64,000 nt of DNA from NCBI RefSeq assembly GCF_031458235.1, contig NZ_JAVDYB010000001.1, forward strand, positions 3,555,001 through 3,619,000, given 5' to 3'. Positions 16,001 to 24,977 of this stretch are shown here, piece after piece. The notes under the pieces were generated by a model, which was given only the letters and a program-made list of their open reading frames with translations, had not been told where the DNA came from and searched no databases. The translations under genes and the position numbers were made by a program. The DNA comes from Catenuloplanes atrovinosus (GTDB taxonomy: Bacteria; Actinomycetota; Actinomycetes; Mycobacteriales; Micromonosporaceae). Numbering within the stretch: position 1 is the first letter of the stretch; each line of letters opens with the position of its first letter.

Positions 16001-17161
16001 ATGGATCGACGATCTTTGTTGCGTGCCACCGTGGCGGGAGCGGGCGGCCTCGCGCTGCCGTTCACCGCGTGGTCGGCGGCGTACGCGGCGCCGGCGCAGA
16101 ACGCGGCCGGACCCTATGGACCGTTGCAGGCGGCGGACGCGAACGGCATCCAGCTGCCCGCCGGATTCACCAGCCGGGTGATCGCCCGGTCCCGGCAGAC
16201 CGTGCCCGGCACCTCGTACGTCTGGCACGACGCGCCGGACGGCGGCGCGGTCATCCCGAACGGCACCGGCTGGATCTACGTGTCGAACTCCGAGGTCAGC
16301 TCGTCGGCCGGCGGCGGCGCGTCGCGGATCGTGTTCGACGCCAACGGTAACGTCACCGGCGCGTCGCGCATCCTGTCCGGGACGAACATGAACTGCGCCG
16401 GCGGCAAGACGCCGTGGAACACCTGGCTGTCCTGCGAGGAGGTCTCGCTCGGCCGGGTGTGGGAGACGTACCCGCTGGGCGGCACCGCCGTGGTCCGGCC
16501 CGCGATGGGACGGTTCAAGCACGAGGCCGCCGCGGCCGACCCGGACCGCCGGGTGATCTACCTGACCGAGGACGAGACGGACGGGCGGTTCTACCGGTTC
16601 GTACCGACGACGTGGGGTGATCTGTCCGCGGGCACGCTGCAGGTCCTCATCGCCGGATCGGGCACGTCCGGGACATTCAGCTGGCAGAACGTGCCCGACC
16701 CGGACGGCTCGCCGACCGCGACGCGCTACCAGGTGAGCGGCGCGAAGTCGTTCAACGGCGGCGAGGGCTGCCACTACGCGAACGGTACGGTCTGGTTCAC
16801 CACCAAGGGCGACAACCGGGTCTGGCAGGTCAACCCGGCCGCCGGCACGTACGAGCTGGCCTACGACGACAACCTGGTCAACCCGGGGCCGGCGCCGCTG
16901 ACCGGCGTGGACAACGTGACCAGTTCGTCCTTCGGCGACCTCTACGTGGCCGAGGACGGCGGCAACATGGAGATCTGCATGATCACCCCGGACGACAGGA
17001 TCTCGGTGTTCCTGCGGGTCAACGGCCAGGGCTCGTCCGAACTGACCGGGCCCGCCTTCACCCCGGCCGGCAACCGCCTCTACTTCTCCTCCCAGCGCGG
17101 CACCTCCGGCTCCTCCTCCGGCGGCATCACGTACTGCGTGACCGGCCCGTTCCGTACCTGA
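16001..17161 (+). CDS. PhoX/DUF839-family secreted protein with Tat signal
   Basis: A 386-residue exported protein. The N-terminus MDRRSLLRATVAGAGG followed by a hydrophobic stretch and AYAAPA is a twin-arginine signal. The mature part is a beta-propeller of the PhoX/DUF839 type, with repeated GxxWIYVSNSE, WNTWLSCEE, VIYLTEDE, VWFTTKGDNRVW and DLYVAEDGGNMEI motifs. PhoX enzymes are Ca2+/Fe3+-dependent alkaline phosphatases; the acidic ligands in SNSE, SCEE and TEDE are consistent with this. At 386 residues it is shorter than classical PhoX and belongs to the shorter DUF839 group, so phosphatase activity is probable but unproven. Confidence 0.8.
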   Translation: MDRRSLLRATVAGAGGLALPFTAWSAAYAAPAQNAAGPYGPLQAADANGIQLPAGFTSRVIARSRQTVPGTSYVWHDAPDGGAVIPNGTGWIYVSNSEVSSSAGGGASRIVFDANGNVTGASRILSGTNMNCAGGKTPWNTWLSCEEVSLGRVWETYPLGGTAVVRPAMGRFKHEAAAADPDRRVIYLTEDETDGRFYRFVPTTWGDLSAGTLQVLIAGSGTSGTFSWQNVPDPDGSPTATRYQVSGAKSFNGGEGCHYANGTVWFTTKGDNRVWQVNPAAGTYELAYDDNLVNPGPAPLTGVDNVTSSSFGDLYVAEDGGNMEICMITPDDRISVFLRVNGQGSSELTGPAFTPAGNRLYFSSQRGTSGSSSGGITYCVTGPFRT

Positions 17162-17180
17162 CCCGCCGGCCGGCGCGTGC

Positions 17181-17207
17181 GCCCCGCCCGGCTCAGCCGG
17201 GCGGGGC
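17181..17207. terminator. Bidirectional hairpin terminator with a stop codon in its loop
   Basis: GCCCCGCCCGGC and GCCGGGCGGGGC form a perfect 12-bp stem. The 3-nt loop TCA is exactly the complement of the TGA stop of the reverse-strand regulator gene (17193-17195). It separates convergent genes. Confidence 0.8.
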
Positions 17208-19178
17208 ATCGGGGTCGCGGGTGTCGTGCGGTGACTGGACCAGGGAGAGGATCGTGTCGGCCGGGGTGCCGGTGGGGGCGTAGAGGCGCAGCGTGGTGCC
17301 GGCGGCCCGGTGCAGGGTGATCAGCTGGTGCAGGGCCGCGACGCCGGCGCTGGCCAGGTGGGTGACCCCGGTCAGGTCCATGATCAGAGGGCGGGTGCCG
17401 CTGACGCCGGCGACGCGGGTGTGCAGGTCCAGTTCGGCGACCGTGCCGGCGTCGACCGGGCCGTCCACCCGGATCCGCGGGCCCGCCGCCGACGGCTGCT
17501 CGATCACCAGCAGTGGCGCGGACTGCGGCGCCGGGGCAGCCGAGGTACGTCCGCTGAGGTCGTTGCCGGTGAGCAGCCGGGCCGGGGTGCTGGCGCGCAG
17601 CGTGACGGTGGCGACGGTGCCCGCGTCGTCGTGCTCCACCCGCAGCGTGTCGACGAGGCCCTCGGCGAGGCGCAGGCCCATGCCCCGGTCGGGGGTGGGC
17701 ACCGGCTCCCGCCACCGGCCGCGGTCGGCGACCGAGGCTTGCAGGTCGCCGGCGTCGGTGAGCGCGACCGTCAGGTGACAGGATCGGGGGCCGGGCGAGT
17801 CGACGAAGGCGTGGTCGAAGACGTTGCTGACCAGCTCCACGACCGCGTGCCGCAGCGCGTCCGCGTCGTGCGGCCCGATCCGCGCGTGGTCCGTCCAGTC
17901 CGCCAGCCGGTGGCGGACCGTGGCGATCGCGCCGGGCCCGTCGTCGGTCACCCACAGCTCCAGCGCGGCCGGTGCGGGCAGGCGCTGGACGGCCAGCAGC
18001 GTGATGTCGTCGCTGTGCCCGGTGGACCGGGTCAGCACCTCCAGCGTCTCGGTGCACACCCGTTCCGCCGCCGGGCCCGCGTCCTGCGGGAAGACGCGGC
18101 CGGCGGCGACCCGGGCCAGCTCGACGGTGCTGCGCGCCAGCTCACGCCCGGGGCGTTCGAGGATTCCGTCGGTGTAGAGCAGCACCAGCTCGCCCTCGGC
18201 CAGCCGGTCCGTGCCGGTCGTCGCGTGGGCGAACCCGCCGCCGACCCCGAGCGGCCCGGCGCCGGTGGGCGCCAGGTAGCGGAACCGCTCGTCGGGCGTG
18301 AGGACCAGCGGTGCCGGGTGCCCGGCGGTGCAGTACTCCACGGCGCCGGTGGCCGGGTCGAGCAGCACCACGCAGACGGTGGCGGCACGGGCACCCGGGA
18401 TTCGTTCCGCGGCGGCGTCGACGGCGGTCAGCGCGGCGCGCGGGTCGGCCGTGGCGATCAGGTGCTCGTGCAGCAGGATGCGCAGCTGGCCCATGGTGGC
18501 CGACGCGGCGACTCCGTGCCCGACGACGTCGCCGACGACCAGCGCCGTCCGGCCGTCCGGCAGCACCACCGCGTCGAACCAGTCGCCGCCGGCCGCGACC
18601 TCCGCGTCGGCCAGCAGGTAGCTGGCCGCGATCTGCAACCGCGGCAGCACCGGCAGCCCGGCCGGCAGCAGCTCCCGCTGTAGCGCGTCGATCACGTCGC
18701 GGGCCCGGGCGTACCGCCGCTCCGCCTCGTCCGTCCGCCGCTGCGCCGCCTGGCGCTCCCGCACCCGCTCGGTCGAGTCGGTCACCCTGGTGGTGATGCC
18801 GACGACCGCGCCGTCCGGCCCTCGGCGGGGCCACACGTCGCAGTCGACGAACATCTCCATGGTGCCGCCGCTGTCCGGCAGGTTGATCTGGATCCGCCAC
18901 TCCCGGAACGTCTCCGGCTCGCCGGTGTCCAGCACCCGCGTGAAAATCTCCCGGACGCCCTGGCGCAGCACCTCGGGGAACATCTCGTCGAACGGCCTGC
19001 CGATCACGTCCTGCCGCCCGGCGTACGACCGCCACGCCCCGCTCGCCGCCACGAACCGCAGCTCCGGGCCGTCCAGCGCGCACAGCAGCAGCGGCACCTG
19101 CTCGAACACCCGCTGCACGACCTCGGGATCACCCGCCAGGCGCGACAGATCAGCACCGTCCGGCACGACGCCACCCAC
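17193..19178 (-). CDS. PAS-PP2C-ATPase-STAS regulator (SpoIIE/RsbU, RsbW and RsbV modules in one chain)
   Basis: A 661-residue cytoplasmic signalling protein. A PAS domain at about 20-140 (CALDGPELRFVAASGAWRSY, GITTRVTDSTER) feeds a short coiled coil. A PP2C/SpoIIE phosphatase domain follows at about 190-395 (GGDWFDAVVLPDG, VVGDVVGHG, LLYTDGILE, GHSDDITLL), then an HATPase/anti-sigma-kinase domain at about 420-530 (ELVSNVFDHA, DRGMGLRLAE) and a STAS domain at about 560-650 with the phosphorylatable Ser in HLASAG. The phosphatase, kinase and antagonist roles of a sigma-factor partner switch are thus fused. It is 60 nt downstream of the luciferase-like gene on the same strand. The N-terminal ligand is unknown. 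Confidence 0.88.
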   Translation of the reverse strand: MGGVVPDGADLSRLAGDPEVVQRVFEQVPLLLCALDGPELRFVAASGAWRSYAGRQDVIGRPFDEMFPEVLRQGVREIFTRVLDTGEPETFREWRIQINLPDSGGTMEMFVDCDVWPRRGPDGAVVGITTRVTDSTERVRERQAAQRRTDEAERRYARARDVIDALQRELLPAGLPVLPRLQIAASYLLADAEVAAGGDWFDAVVLPDGRTALVVGDVVGHGVAASATMGQLRILLHEHLIATADPRAALTAVDAAAERIPGARAATVCVVLLDPATGAVEYCTAGHPAPLVLTPDERFRYLAPTGAGPLGVGGGFAHATTGTDRLAEGELVLLYTDGILERPGRELARSTVELARVAAGRVFPQDAGPAAERVCTETLEVLTRSTGHSDDITLLAVQRLPAPAALELWVTDDGPGAIATVRHRLADWTDHARIGPHDADALRHAVVELVSNVFDHAFVDSPGPRSCHLTVALTDAGDLQASVADRGRWREPVPTPDRGMGLRLAEGLVDTLRVEHDDAGTVATVTLRASTPARLLTGNDLSGRTSAAPAPQSAPLLVIEQPSAAGPRIRVDGPVDAGTVAELDLHTRVAGVSGTRPLIMDLTGVTHLASAGVAALHQLITLHRAAGTTLRLYAPTGTPADTILSLVQSPHDTRDPDAPPG

Positions 19179-19238
19179 CCCTCAGCTGGACCGGCCTCCA
19201 GGACTATCACAGCCCGGTGGCCACGACCGCCCAGCTTG

Positions 19239-20204
19239 TCAGGTCGATGGCAGCAGCGGCCGCAGTGCCTCGCCGGCCGCGGTGACCACGCCGGGCTCGT
19301 GGCCGTTGTGGATCATGTTGACGATCAGGCCGCCGACGCCGTGGGCGAGCACCTCGTCGTGCAGCACCGAGGCCACGTGGTCCGGCGTGCCGACCACGGT
19401 GACGCTCCGCTGGAAGTCGGTGAGTTTCGCGGTGACCGCGGCCGCCTCCGCGGTGGAGCCGGTCACGATGACGCGGCTCAAAAACGACGTGGCCAGCGTG
19501 GCCGGGTCGCGGCCGATCTCCTCGCAGCGCCGCCGGAGCACGGCCAGCTTGTGCGGGAGGTCCGGCCGGTAGCAGTTGATGTTGTGGTGGTCGGCGTACC
19601 GCGCGGCCAGCGGGAACGTGCGGTTCTCGCCGCTGCCACCGGTCATGATCGGTACGGCCGGGCGCAGCCGCGGATTGTTGAGCGCGTTCTCCACCCGGTA
19701 CCACCGCCCCGCCAGCGTCGGCGCCTCGCCGCGCAGCATCGGCCCGATGATCCGCAGCGCCTCGTCCAGCCGCGTGAACCGGTCGGTCCAGGTGCCGAAC
19801 GTGAAGCCGTAGTCGTCGTGCTCGCGCTGGAACCAGCCGGCGCCGATGCCCAGCACCGCGCGCCCGCCGGAGATCACGTCGAGCGTGGTCACGGTCTTGG
19901 CGAGCAGCGCGGGATTACGGTACGTGTTCCCGGTGACGAGCGTGGCCAGCCGCACGGCGCGCGTCTCGCGGGCCAGCGCGCCCAGCGTCGTGTAGGCCTC
20001 CAGCATCGGCTCCTCCGCCGGCGCGATCGTCGGTAGCTGGTACATGTGGTCCATGACCAGCACGGTGTCGAAGCCGGCGGCCTCCGCCTCGCGGGCCTGC
20101 GCCGCGACCGTGCCGAAGATCTTGTCGACCGGCGTGCCGGGATAGCTGAAGTTCGGGATCTGATATCCGAGCCTGATCGTCACGTCCCGTGTCCCCGTTC
20201 TCAT
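19239..20204 (-). CDS. Luciferase-like (LLM class) F420-dependent oxidoreductase
   Basis: A 321-residue TIM-barrel flavin or F420 oxidoreductase. Signature segments are LGYQIPNFSYP, AAGFDTVLVMDHMYQLP, TTLDVISGGRAVLGIGAGW, and the sequence VPIMTGGSGENRTFPLAARY. This matches TIGR03560-type F420-dependent LLM proteins. The reaction substrate is not known. The ATG at 20204 has GAGGG 8 nt upstream; an in-frame GTG at 20183 is an alternative. It is divergent from a TetR gene, and twin palindromic operators lie immediately upstream of this start, so TetR repression is likely. Confidence 0.87.
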   Translation of the reverse strand: MRTGTRDVTIRLGYQIPNFSYPGTPVDKIFGTVAAQAREAEAAGFDTVLVMDHMYQLPTIAPAEEPMLEAYTTLGALARETRAVRLATLVTGNTYRNPALLAKTVTTLDVISGGRAVLGIGAGWFQREHDDYGFTFGTWTDRFTRLDEALRIIGPMLRGEAPTLAGRWYRVENALNNPRLRPAVPIMTGGSGENRTFPLAARYADHHNINCYRPDLPHKLAVLRRRCEEIGRDPATLATSFLSRVIVTGSTAEAAAVTAKLTDFQRSVTVVGTPDHVASVLHDEVLAHGVGGLIVNMIHNGHEPGVVTAAGEALRPLLPST

Positions 20205-20245
20205 GTAAGAGCCCTCTAACACGCTAATGTAAGAGACCACTAACA
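20204..20245. promoter_or_regulatory. Twin TetR-type operators in a divergent promoter region
   Basis: Two 18-bp sites, TGTAAGAGCCCTCTAACA (20204-20221) and TGTAAGAGACCACTAACA (20228-20245), lie exactly 24 bp apart. The first is a near-perfect palindrome (TGTWAGAG arms), the second a weaker copy. They abut the start of the oxidoreductase and end 20 nt before the TetR start. Their position suggests binding by the TetR protein encoded next door. Confidence 0.65.
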
Positions 20246-20264
20246 CCAGGGCAAGGGGGTACGG

Positions 20265-20849
20265 ATGGCGCGCGGCGGCTACCACCACGGCGACCTGCGG
20301 GCCGCGCTGGTGCGGGCGAGCCGGGACCTGCTGGCCGAGTCCGGGCCGGCCGGGTTCTCCGTGGCCCGGGTGGCGAAGCGGCTCGGCGTCAGCACGGCGG
20401 CGCCGTACCGGCACTTTCCGGACCGCGAGCACCTGCTCTCGGCGGTCGCGGCGACGGCCGCACGCGAGCTGGCGTCCGACCTCGCGGCGGCGGCCGACCG
20501 GGCCGGCGACGATCCGGTGGCCCGGTTCGCGGCGGCGGGTGCGGCCTACGCGCGCTTCACCGTCCGTACCGGCGCGGGATTTCTGGTGATCTTCTCGACC
20601 GAACTGTCCGGCGTGGCCGACCCCGAGCGCACGGATGCGACGCGCGCGCTGATGAGCCGGTGGATCGACCTGGTCACGGCCACCGGCGACCGCCCGATGC
20701 AGGACTCGCTGCGCCTGATCGAGGAGCAGGTCGCGCTCGCCCAGGGCTACGCCACGCTCTACACCCAGGGCTTCTTCCACCGCGCGTCGGTGCCGGTGGA
20801 GGAGATCGCAACGCGGGTCGAGCAGGGCAGCCGCCGCCTGGTGAGCTGA
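20265..20849 (+). CDS. TetR/AcrR-family transcriptional regulator
   Basis: A 194-residue repressor. The N-terminal helix-turn-helix is typical: YHHGDLRAALVRASRDLL, then GFSVARVAKRLGVSTAAPYR and HFPDREHLL. The helical C-terminal ligand domain contains ARFTVRTGAGFLVIF and GYATLYTQGFF, as in the TetR C-terminal family with a WHG-like motif. Start ATG with an AAGGGGG site upstream. It is transcribed away from the oxidoreductase, and the twin operators between them make autoregulation and control of the oxidoreductase likely. The inducer is unknown. Confidence 0.88.
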   Translation: MARGGYHHGDLRAALVRASRDLLAESGPAGFSVARVAKRLGVSTAAPYRHFPDREHLLSAVAATAARELASDLAAAADRAGDDPVARFAAAGAAYARFTVRTGAGFLVIFSTELSGVADPERTDATRALMSRWIDLVTATGDRPMQDSLRLIEEQVALAQGYATLYTQGFFHRASVPVEEIATRVEQGSRRLVS

Positions 20850-20853
20850 GCGC

Positions 20854-21021
20854 CTACACCACCGTCCACCGGCGCACGGCCACCCCGTCCGCCGCGTAGA
20901 ACACCGTGCCGCCGCCCACCCGGGCCGCGACGACCGCGAGGATGTCCCGCTCGCCCGGCGGCCCGTCCGGCACCGGATCGGCGCCGCCGAGGATCGTGCA
21001 CCATCCCGGGACCGAACACAA
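20854..21021 (-). pseudogene. Possible gene remnant or small hypothetical protein
   Basis: Reading the bottom strand, 55 codons from a TTG (complement of 21019-21021) to TAG give a protein-like sequence: CTILGGADPVPDGPPGERDI, then LAVVAARVGGGTVFYAADG. The frame upstream is closed by a TAG, and no ribosome-binding site precedes the TTG. It overlaps no other gene. It may be the tail of a decayed gene that once lay next to tetR. No family recognised. Confidence 0.3.
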
Positions 21022-21154
21022 AAGAACATTAACGAAATCGACCTGCGCCTATTGCCACACGTTCCATCGTCGTGCTTGATTGTTTCCGAGTGTTTCAGGG
21101 CTGTTGCCGCCCAGAAACGCACCAGACGCCCCCGTGAGAAGGGAAAGCGTACGG

Positions 21155-23623
21155 ATGAAGGCATTCACCGGGCTGGTCGCCGCGCTCGTCGTGGTCGCCG
21201 GCTCCCCCACCGCCGCGCTCGCGGCGCCACCGCGCTGGCAGCCCGGCACGCCACCGATCGCCACCCCGTGGACGGACGAGGTCGGCCCGCACAACGCGCT
21301 CCCCGAATACCCCCGGCCGCAACTCACCCGCGCCCGCTGGCAGAGCCTCAACGGCGTGTGGGAGTTCGCCGGCGCGACCGAGGGACAGGCGCCGCCGGTC
21401 GGGACCACGCTGGCCGAGCGCGTGCTGGTGCCGTACCCGATCGAGTCCGCGCTCTCCGGCATCCAGCGCTCCGAGGACCGCATGTTCTACCGGCGCACCT
21501 TCACCGTGCCGGCCGGCTGGCGGATCGGCGGCGACCAGCGGCTCCGGCTCAACTTCGGCGCGGTCGACTACGACGCCACCGTGTGGGTCAACGGCCGGCA
21601 GGTCACCACGCACCGCGGCGGGTACGACGCGTTCAGCGTCGACGTCACGGACGCGCTGCGCCGGCACGGCCCACAGGAGATCATCGTCGGCGTCGAGGAC
21701 CTCACCGACGCCACCTGGCAGCCGGTCGGCAAACAGCGCAACGTGCCGGACGCCGGGATCTTCTACGTCGGAGCGTCCGGCATCTGGCAGAGCGTGTGGA
21801 TGGAGCCGGTCCGGCGCGGCGCCGTCGACCGCCTCCAGCTGACGCCCGACATCACGAACGGCGTGCTGCGCGTGACCCCGCAGCTCGCGGACGGCACCGG
21901 GCTCACGGTCGAGGCGGTCGCGAAGGCCGGCAACCGCGTGGTCGGGCGGGCCGGCGGCGCCGCCGGCGGCGAGCTGCGCGTGCCCGTGCCGAATCCGAGG
22001 CTCTGGTCCCCCGACTCGCCCTACCTCTACGACCTGACCGTGCGGGTGCTGCGCGGCCGTACCGTGGTGGACGAGGTCGGGTCGTACTTCGGCATGCGCG
22101 AGGTCGGCAAGGCGGTCGGCGCGGACGGCAAGCTCTACCAGACGCTGAATGGGGAGATCCTGTTCAACCTCTCCACGCTCGACCAGGGCTACTGGCCGGA
22201 CGGCATCTACACGGCGCCGACCGACGAGGCGCTCAAGTTCGACATCGAGCAGACCAAGCGGCTCGGCTTCAACACCATCCGCAAGCACATCAAGACCGAG
22301 CCCGACCGCTGGTACTACTGGGCGGACCGGCTCGGCATGATGGTCTGGCAGGACATGCCGTCGATGCGTACCGGCGGCACTCCCCCGGTCGAGGCGCAGG
22401 TCGAGTTCGAACGGCAGCTGCACGAGATCGTCGAGGAGAAGAAGTCCTGGACGTCGATCACCGTGTGGGTGCCGTTCAACGAGGGCTGGGGCGAGTGGGA
22501 CCGCGAGGCCACCGGCCGGATCGCGGACTCGGTCAAGGCACAGGACCCGAGCCGGATCGTCAACGCGCACAGCGGCGTGAACTGCTGCGCCTCCAAGGGC
22601 GACTCCGGGCGCGGCGACATGATCGACTGGCACGAATACGTGGGACCGGCGTCCCCGCAGCCGGACGCGACCCGGGTGGCGGCCGACGGCGAGCACGGCG
22701 GCTTCGGCCTGGAGGTGCCGGGCCACATGTGGTACCCGGACGGCCACGCCTACGAGATGACGCCGGACAGCGCCACGCTCACCCGGCGCTACGTGGAGAA
22801 CCAGACCGACCTGCTGCGCGCGGCGAACCGGTGCGGGCTCTCCGGCTCGGTCTACACCCAGATCACCGACGTGGAGCACGAGGTCAACGGCTTCTACACG
22901 TACGACCGGGCGATCGAGAAGATGGACTTCGACGCGGTCGCCTCGATCAACCGGCGGATCATCGCGTCGGTCGACGGCACCGGCGCCGGCGCGCCGCAGC
23001 CCGGCCCCGGCACGCCCGGCCTGACCGGCGTCGGCTACTGGCCGCTCGACGGCACCGCCACCGACGAGGCCGGCGACCGCGACGGCACGCTCGTCGGGGA
23101 ACCCACCTGGACCGCCGGGCACACCGGCTCGGCCCTGCAGTTCAACGGCGCCGGGCAGTACGTGGAGACCGCCGGCCCGGTGCTGGACACCACCGGCAGC
23201 TACAGCGTGTCCGCGTGGGTCCGGCTGGACAGCCTCGGCGGCTGGGCCACCGCGGTCGGGCAGGACGGCACCAACCGCAGCGCGTTCTTCCTGCAGTACT
23301 CCAGCGCGGACAACCGGTTCGCGTTCTCCTTCGCGGGCGGGCGCGCGCTGGCCCCGACCGTGCCGGAGACCGGGCGCTGGTACCACCTGACCGGCGTGCG
23401 GGACGTGGTGGACGGCACCATCCGGCTGTACGTCGACGGCCAGCCGGCCGGCACCACGCGCGCCTGCCACGGCGACACGTCCGCCGGGCCGCTGACGATC
23501 GGCCGCGCTCGATTCAACAGCGGGCCGGTCGACTTCTGGCGTGGGGCGATCGACCAGGTACATGTCTACGATCGGGCACTGACGGCTGCCGAAGTGGCTA
23601 CTCTGTATTCGTCCAACTCGTGA
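21155..23623 (+). CDS. Secreted glycoside hydrolase family 2 enzyme with C-terminal LamG domain
   Basis: An 822-residue exported glycosidase. A signal peptide (about 1-25, ending ALAA) is followed by the GH2 jelly-roll sugar-binding domain (RARWQSLNGVWEF, FYRRTFTVP, WVNGRQVTTHRGGY), an immunoglobulin-like domain, and the TIM barrel (HIKTEPDRWYYWADRLGMMV, then WVPFNEGWGEWD with the acid/base Glu). From about residue 625 a concanavalin/LamG domain follows (GYWPLDGTATDEAG, SAWVRLDSLGG, DQVHVYDRAL). GH2 enzymes are beta-galactosidases, glucuronidases or mannosidases; the specificity cannot be told. The ATG has GAAGGGAA upstream. An AraC regulator follows 100 nt downstream. Confidence 0.88.
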   Translation: MKAFTGLVAALVVVAGSPTAALAAPPRWQPGTPPIATPWTDEVGPHNALPEYPRPQLTRARWQSLNGVWEFAGATEGQAPPVGTTLAERVLVPYPIESALSGIQRSEDRMFYRRTFTVPAGWRIGGDQRLRLNFGAVDYDATVWVNGRQVTTHRGGYDAFSVDVTDALRRHGPQEIIVGVEDLTDATWQPVGKQRNVPDAGIFYVGASGIWQSVWMEPVRRGAVDRLQLTPDITNGVLRVTPQLADGTGLTVEAVAKAGNRVVGRAGGAAGGELRVPVPNPRLWSPDSPYLYDLTVRVLRGRTVVDEVGSYFGMREVGKAVGADGKLYQTLNGEILFNLSTLDQGYWPDGIYTAPTDEALKFDIEQTKRLGFNTIRKHIKTEPDRWYYWADRLGMMVWQDMPSMRTGGTPPVEAQVEFERQLHEIVEEKKSWTSITVWVPFNEGWGEWDREATGRIADSVKAQDPSRIVNAHSGVNCCASKGDSGRGDMIDWHEYVGPASPQPDATRVAADGEHGGFGLEVPGHMWYPDGHAYEMTPDSATLTRRYVENQTDLLRAANRCGLSGSVYTQITDVEHEVNGFYTYDRAIEKMDFDAVASINRRIIASVDGTGAGAPQPGPGTPGLTGVGYWPLDGTATDEAGDRDGTLVGEPTWTAGHTGSALQFNGAGQYVETAGPVLDTTGSYSVSAWVRLDSLGGWATAVGQDGTNRSAFFLQYSSADNRFAFSFAGGRALAPTVPETGRWYHLTGVRDVVDGTIRLYVDGQPAGTTRACHGDTSAGPLTIGRARFNSGPVDFWRGAIDQVHVYDRALTAAEVATLYSSNS

Positions 23624-23723
23624 GTTTGGGTGGCCCGGGAAGTGCAACTTGCGCGTTTCGGGCCACCCGGCATCCGCTCGGTCGTTGGACCCTTCAGAAA
23701 CCCCTCGGCTCTGGAGGTTCCGG

Positions 23724-24701
23724 ATGGGCCCTGGCGAAGTACCGCTGCGGAGAAGCGCGCACGCCACGTCGAACATCGACGAGGCGCACGAGGCCCTGCG
23801 GCGCTTCTACTTCGACTTCACCGCGCACGTGCCCCGCGATCTCGCCCAGTTCACGTACAGCCTGCGATCCGTCGACAGCGGCGTGATCGGCCTCGACCGG
23901 CTGCGGTACTCGACCACGCTCGACATCGTCACCGAGCCGGTCCAGTACGTGCACGCCACCTACCTGCTGAGCGGCAGCCTGACCGTCCGCTCCGGTGGCG
24001 AGCAGGTCCGGGTCGCGCCCGGCGAGCTGGTCCTGGTCCCGCCGGGCAAGGCGTTCCAGGGGCGCCTGGACGACTTCGACGTGCGCATCCTGCGCCTGCC
24101 GCTGAGCGCGGTCACGCACGCGGCGGCGGCCCGCTGGGGCATCGAGCCGGCCGACTTCGCGTTCCGCTCCATGACGCCGATCTCCGCGCCGCTGGCCCGC
24201 TACTGGCGCGAAACGCTCGCCTACCTGCACCGGGTCGCGCTCAATCCGGACGCGGCACTGCCCAGCGCGCCCGCCCACGCGGCCATCGTCGACCTGGCCG
24301 CGGCCGCGACCATCGCCACGTTCCCCAGCACCGCGAGCACCGCCTGCTACCTGCCCGGCCCCGGCCACACCGGACCGGGCCCGGTCCGGCGCGCGATCGC
24401 GTACCTGGAGGAGAAGGCGTCGGACGCGGTCACCCTCGCGGACGTGGCGGCGGCGGCCGGCACCGGGCCGCGCGGCCTGCAAGCGGCGTTCCGGCGCCAT
24501 CTCGACACCACGCCGATGGGCTACCTGCGGCGCATCCGGCTGGAACGCGCGCACCGGGACCTGCTGGGTGCGGACCCGGGGCGCGGGGCGACGGTCGGGG
24601 CGATCGCACGGCAGTGGGGGTTCACCCACCTCGGCCGCTTCGCGGCTGCCTACCGGGAGACCTACGGCACCTCCCCGGCGGAGACCCTGCGCACTCGCTG
24701 A
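23724..24701 (+). CDS. AraC-family transcriptional regulator (AraC_binding_2 type)
   Basis: A 325-residue activator. The N-terminal cupin-like domain contains LSGSLTVRSGGEQVRVAPGE and VLVPPGKAFQG. The C-terminal double helix-turn-helix is complete: VTLADVAAAAGTGPRGLQAA, then FRRHLDTTPMGYLRRIRLER, and GFTHLGRFAAAYRETYG. Start ATG with GGAGG 6 nt upstream. It is downstream of the GH2 gene on the same strand and probably controls it or the adjacent cellulase, which is inference. Its stop codon is followed at once by a hairpin terminator. Confidence 0.88.
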   Translation: MGPGEVPLRRSAHATSNIDEAHEALRRFYFDFTAHVPRDLAQFTYSLRSVDSGVIGLDRLRYSTTLDIVTEPVQYVHATYLLSGSLTVRSGGEQVRVAPGELVLVPPGKAFQGRLDDFDVRILRLPLSAVTHAAAARWGIEPADFAFRSMTPISAPLARYWRETLAYLHRVALNPDAALPSAPAHAAIVDLAAAATIATFPSTASTACYLPGPGHTGPGPVRRAIAYLEEKASDAVTLADVAAAAGTGPRGLQAAFRRHLDTTPMGYLRRIRLERAHRDLLGADPGRGATVGAIARQWGFTHLGRFAAAYRETYGTSPAETLRTR

Positions 24702-24728
24702 CGGGCCCGAGGCGCCGGCTCGGGCCCG
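24702..24728 (+). terminator. Hairpin terminator of the araC-type gene
   Basis: CGGGCCCGAG and CTCGGGCCCG form a perfect 10-bp stem around a 7-nt loop, starting on the base after the TGA. Confidence 0.8.
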
Positions 24729-24977
24729 GCCGCCCCGGTCCTCTCGCCGCCGCGCCGCCGCACGTCACACTGCCTAAGTCATCCTAGGAGGCTAGCCCCA
24801 TTCGATGCGGCAGGGTCGACAGCGCCCCCGGCGGACGCCGGCAGACGGACAGCCGGTGCGGCAACCAGCGGAACCGGCGGCGGAGGCCGCGTGGGTTGAG
24901 CGGGACCAGCAGCGCGACCGGCTCCGCCCGGTGGGCCGGAGCGGAGCGCCGGCGGAGCCGGACGACCGGCGGGGTCG

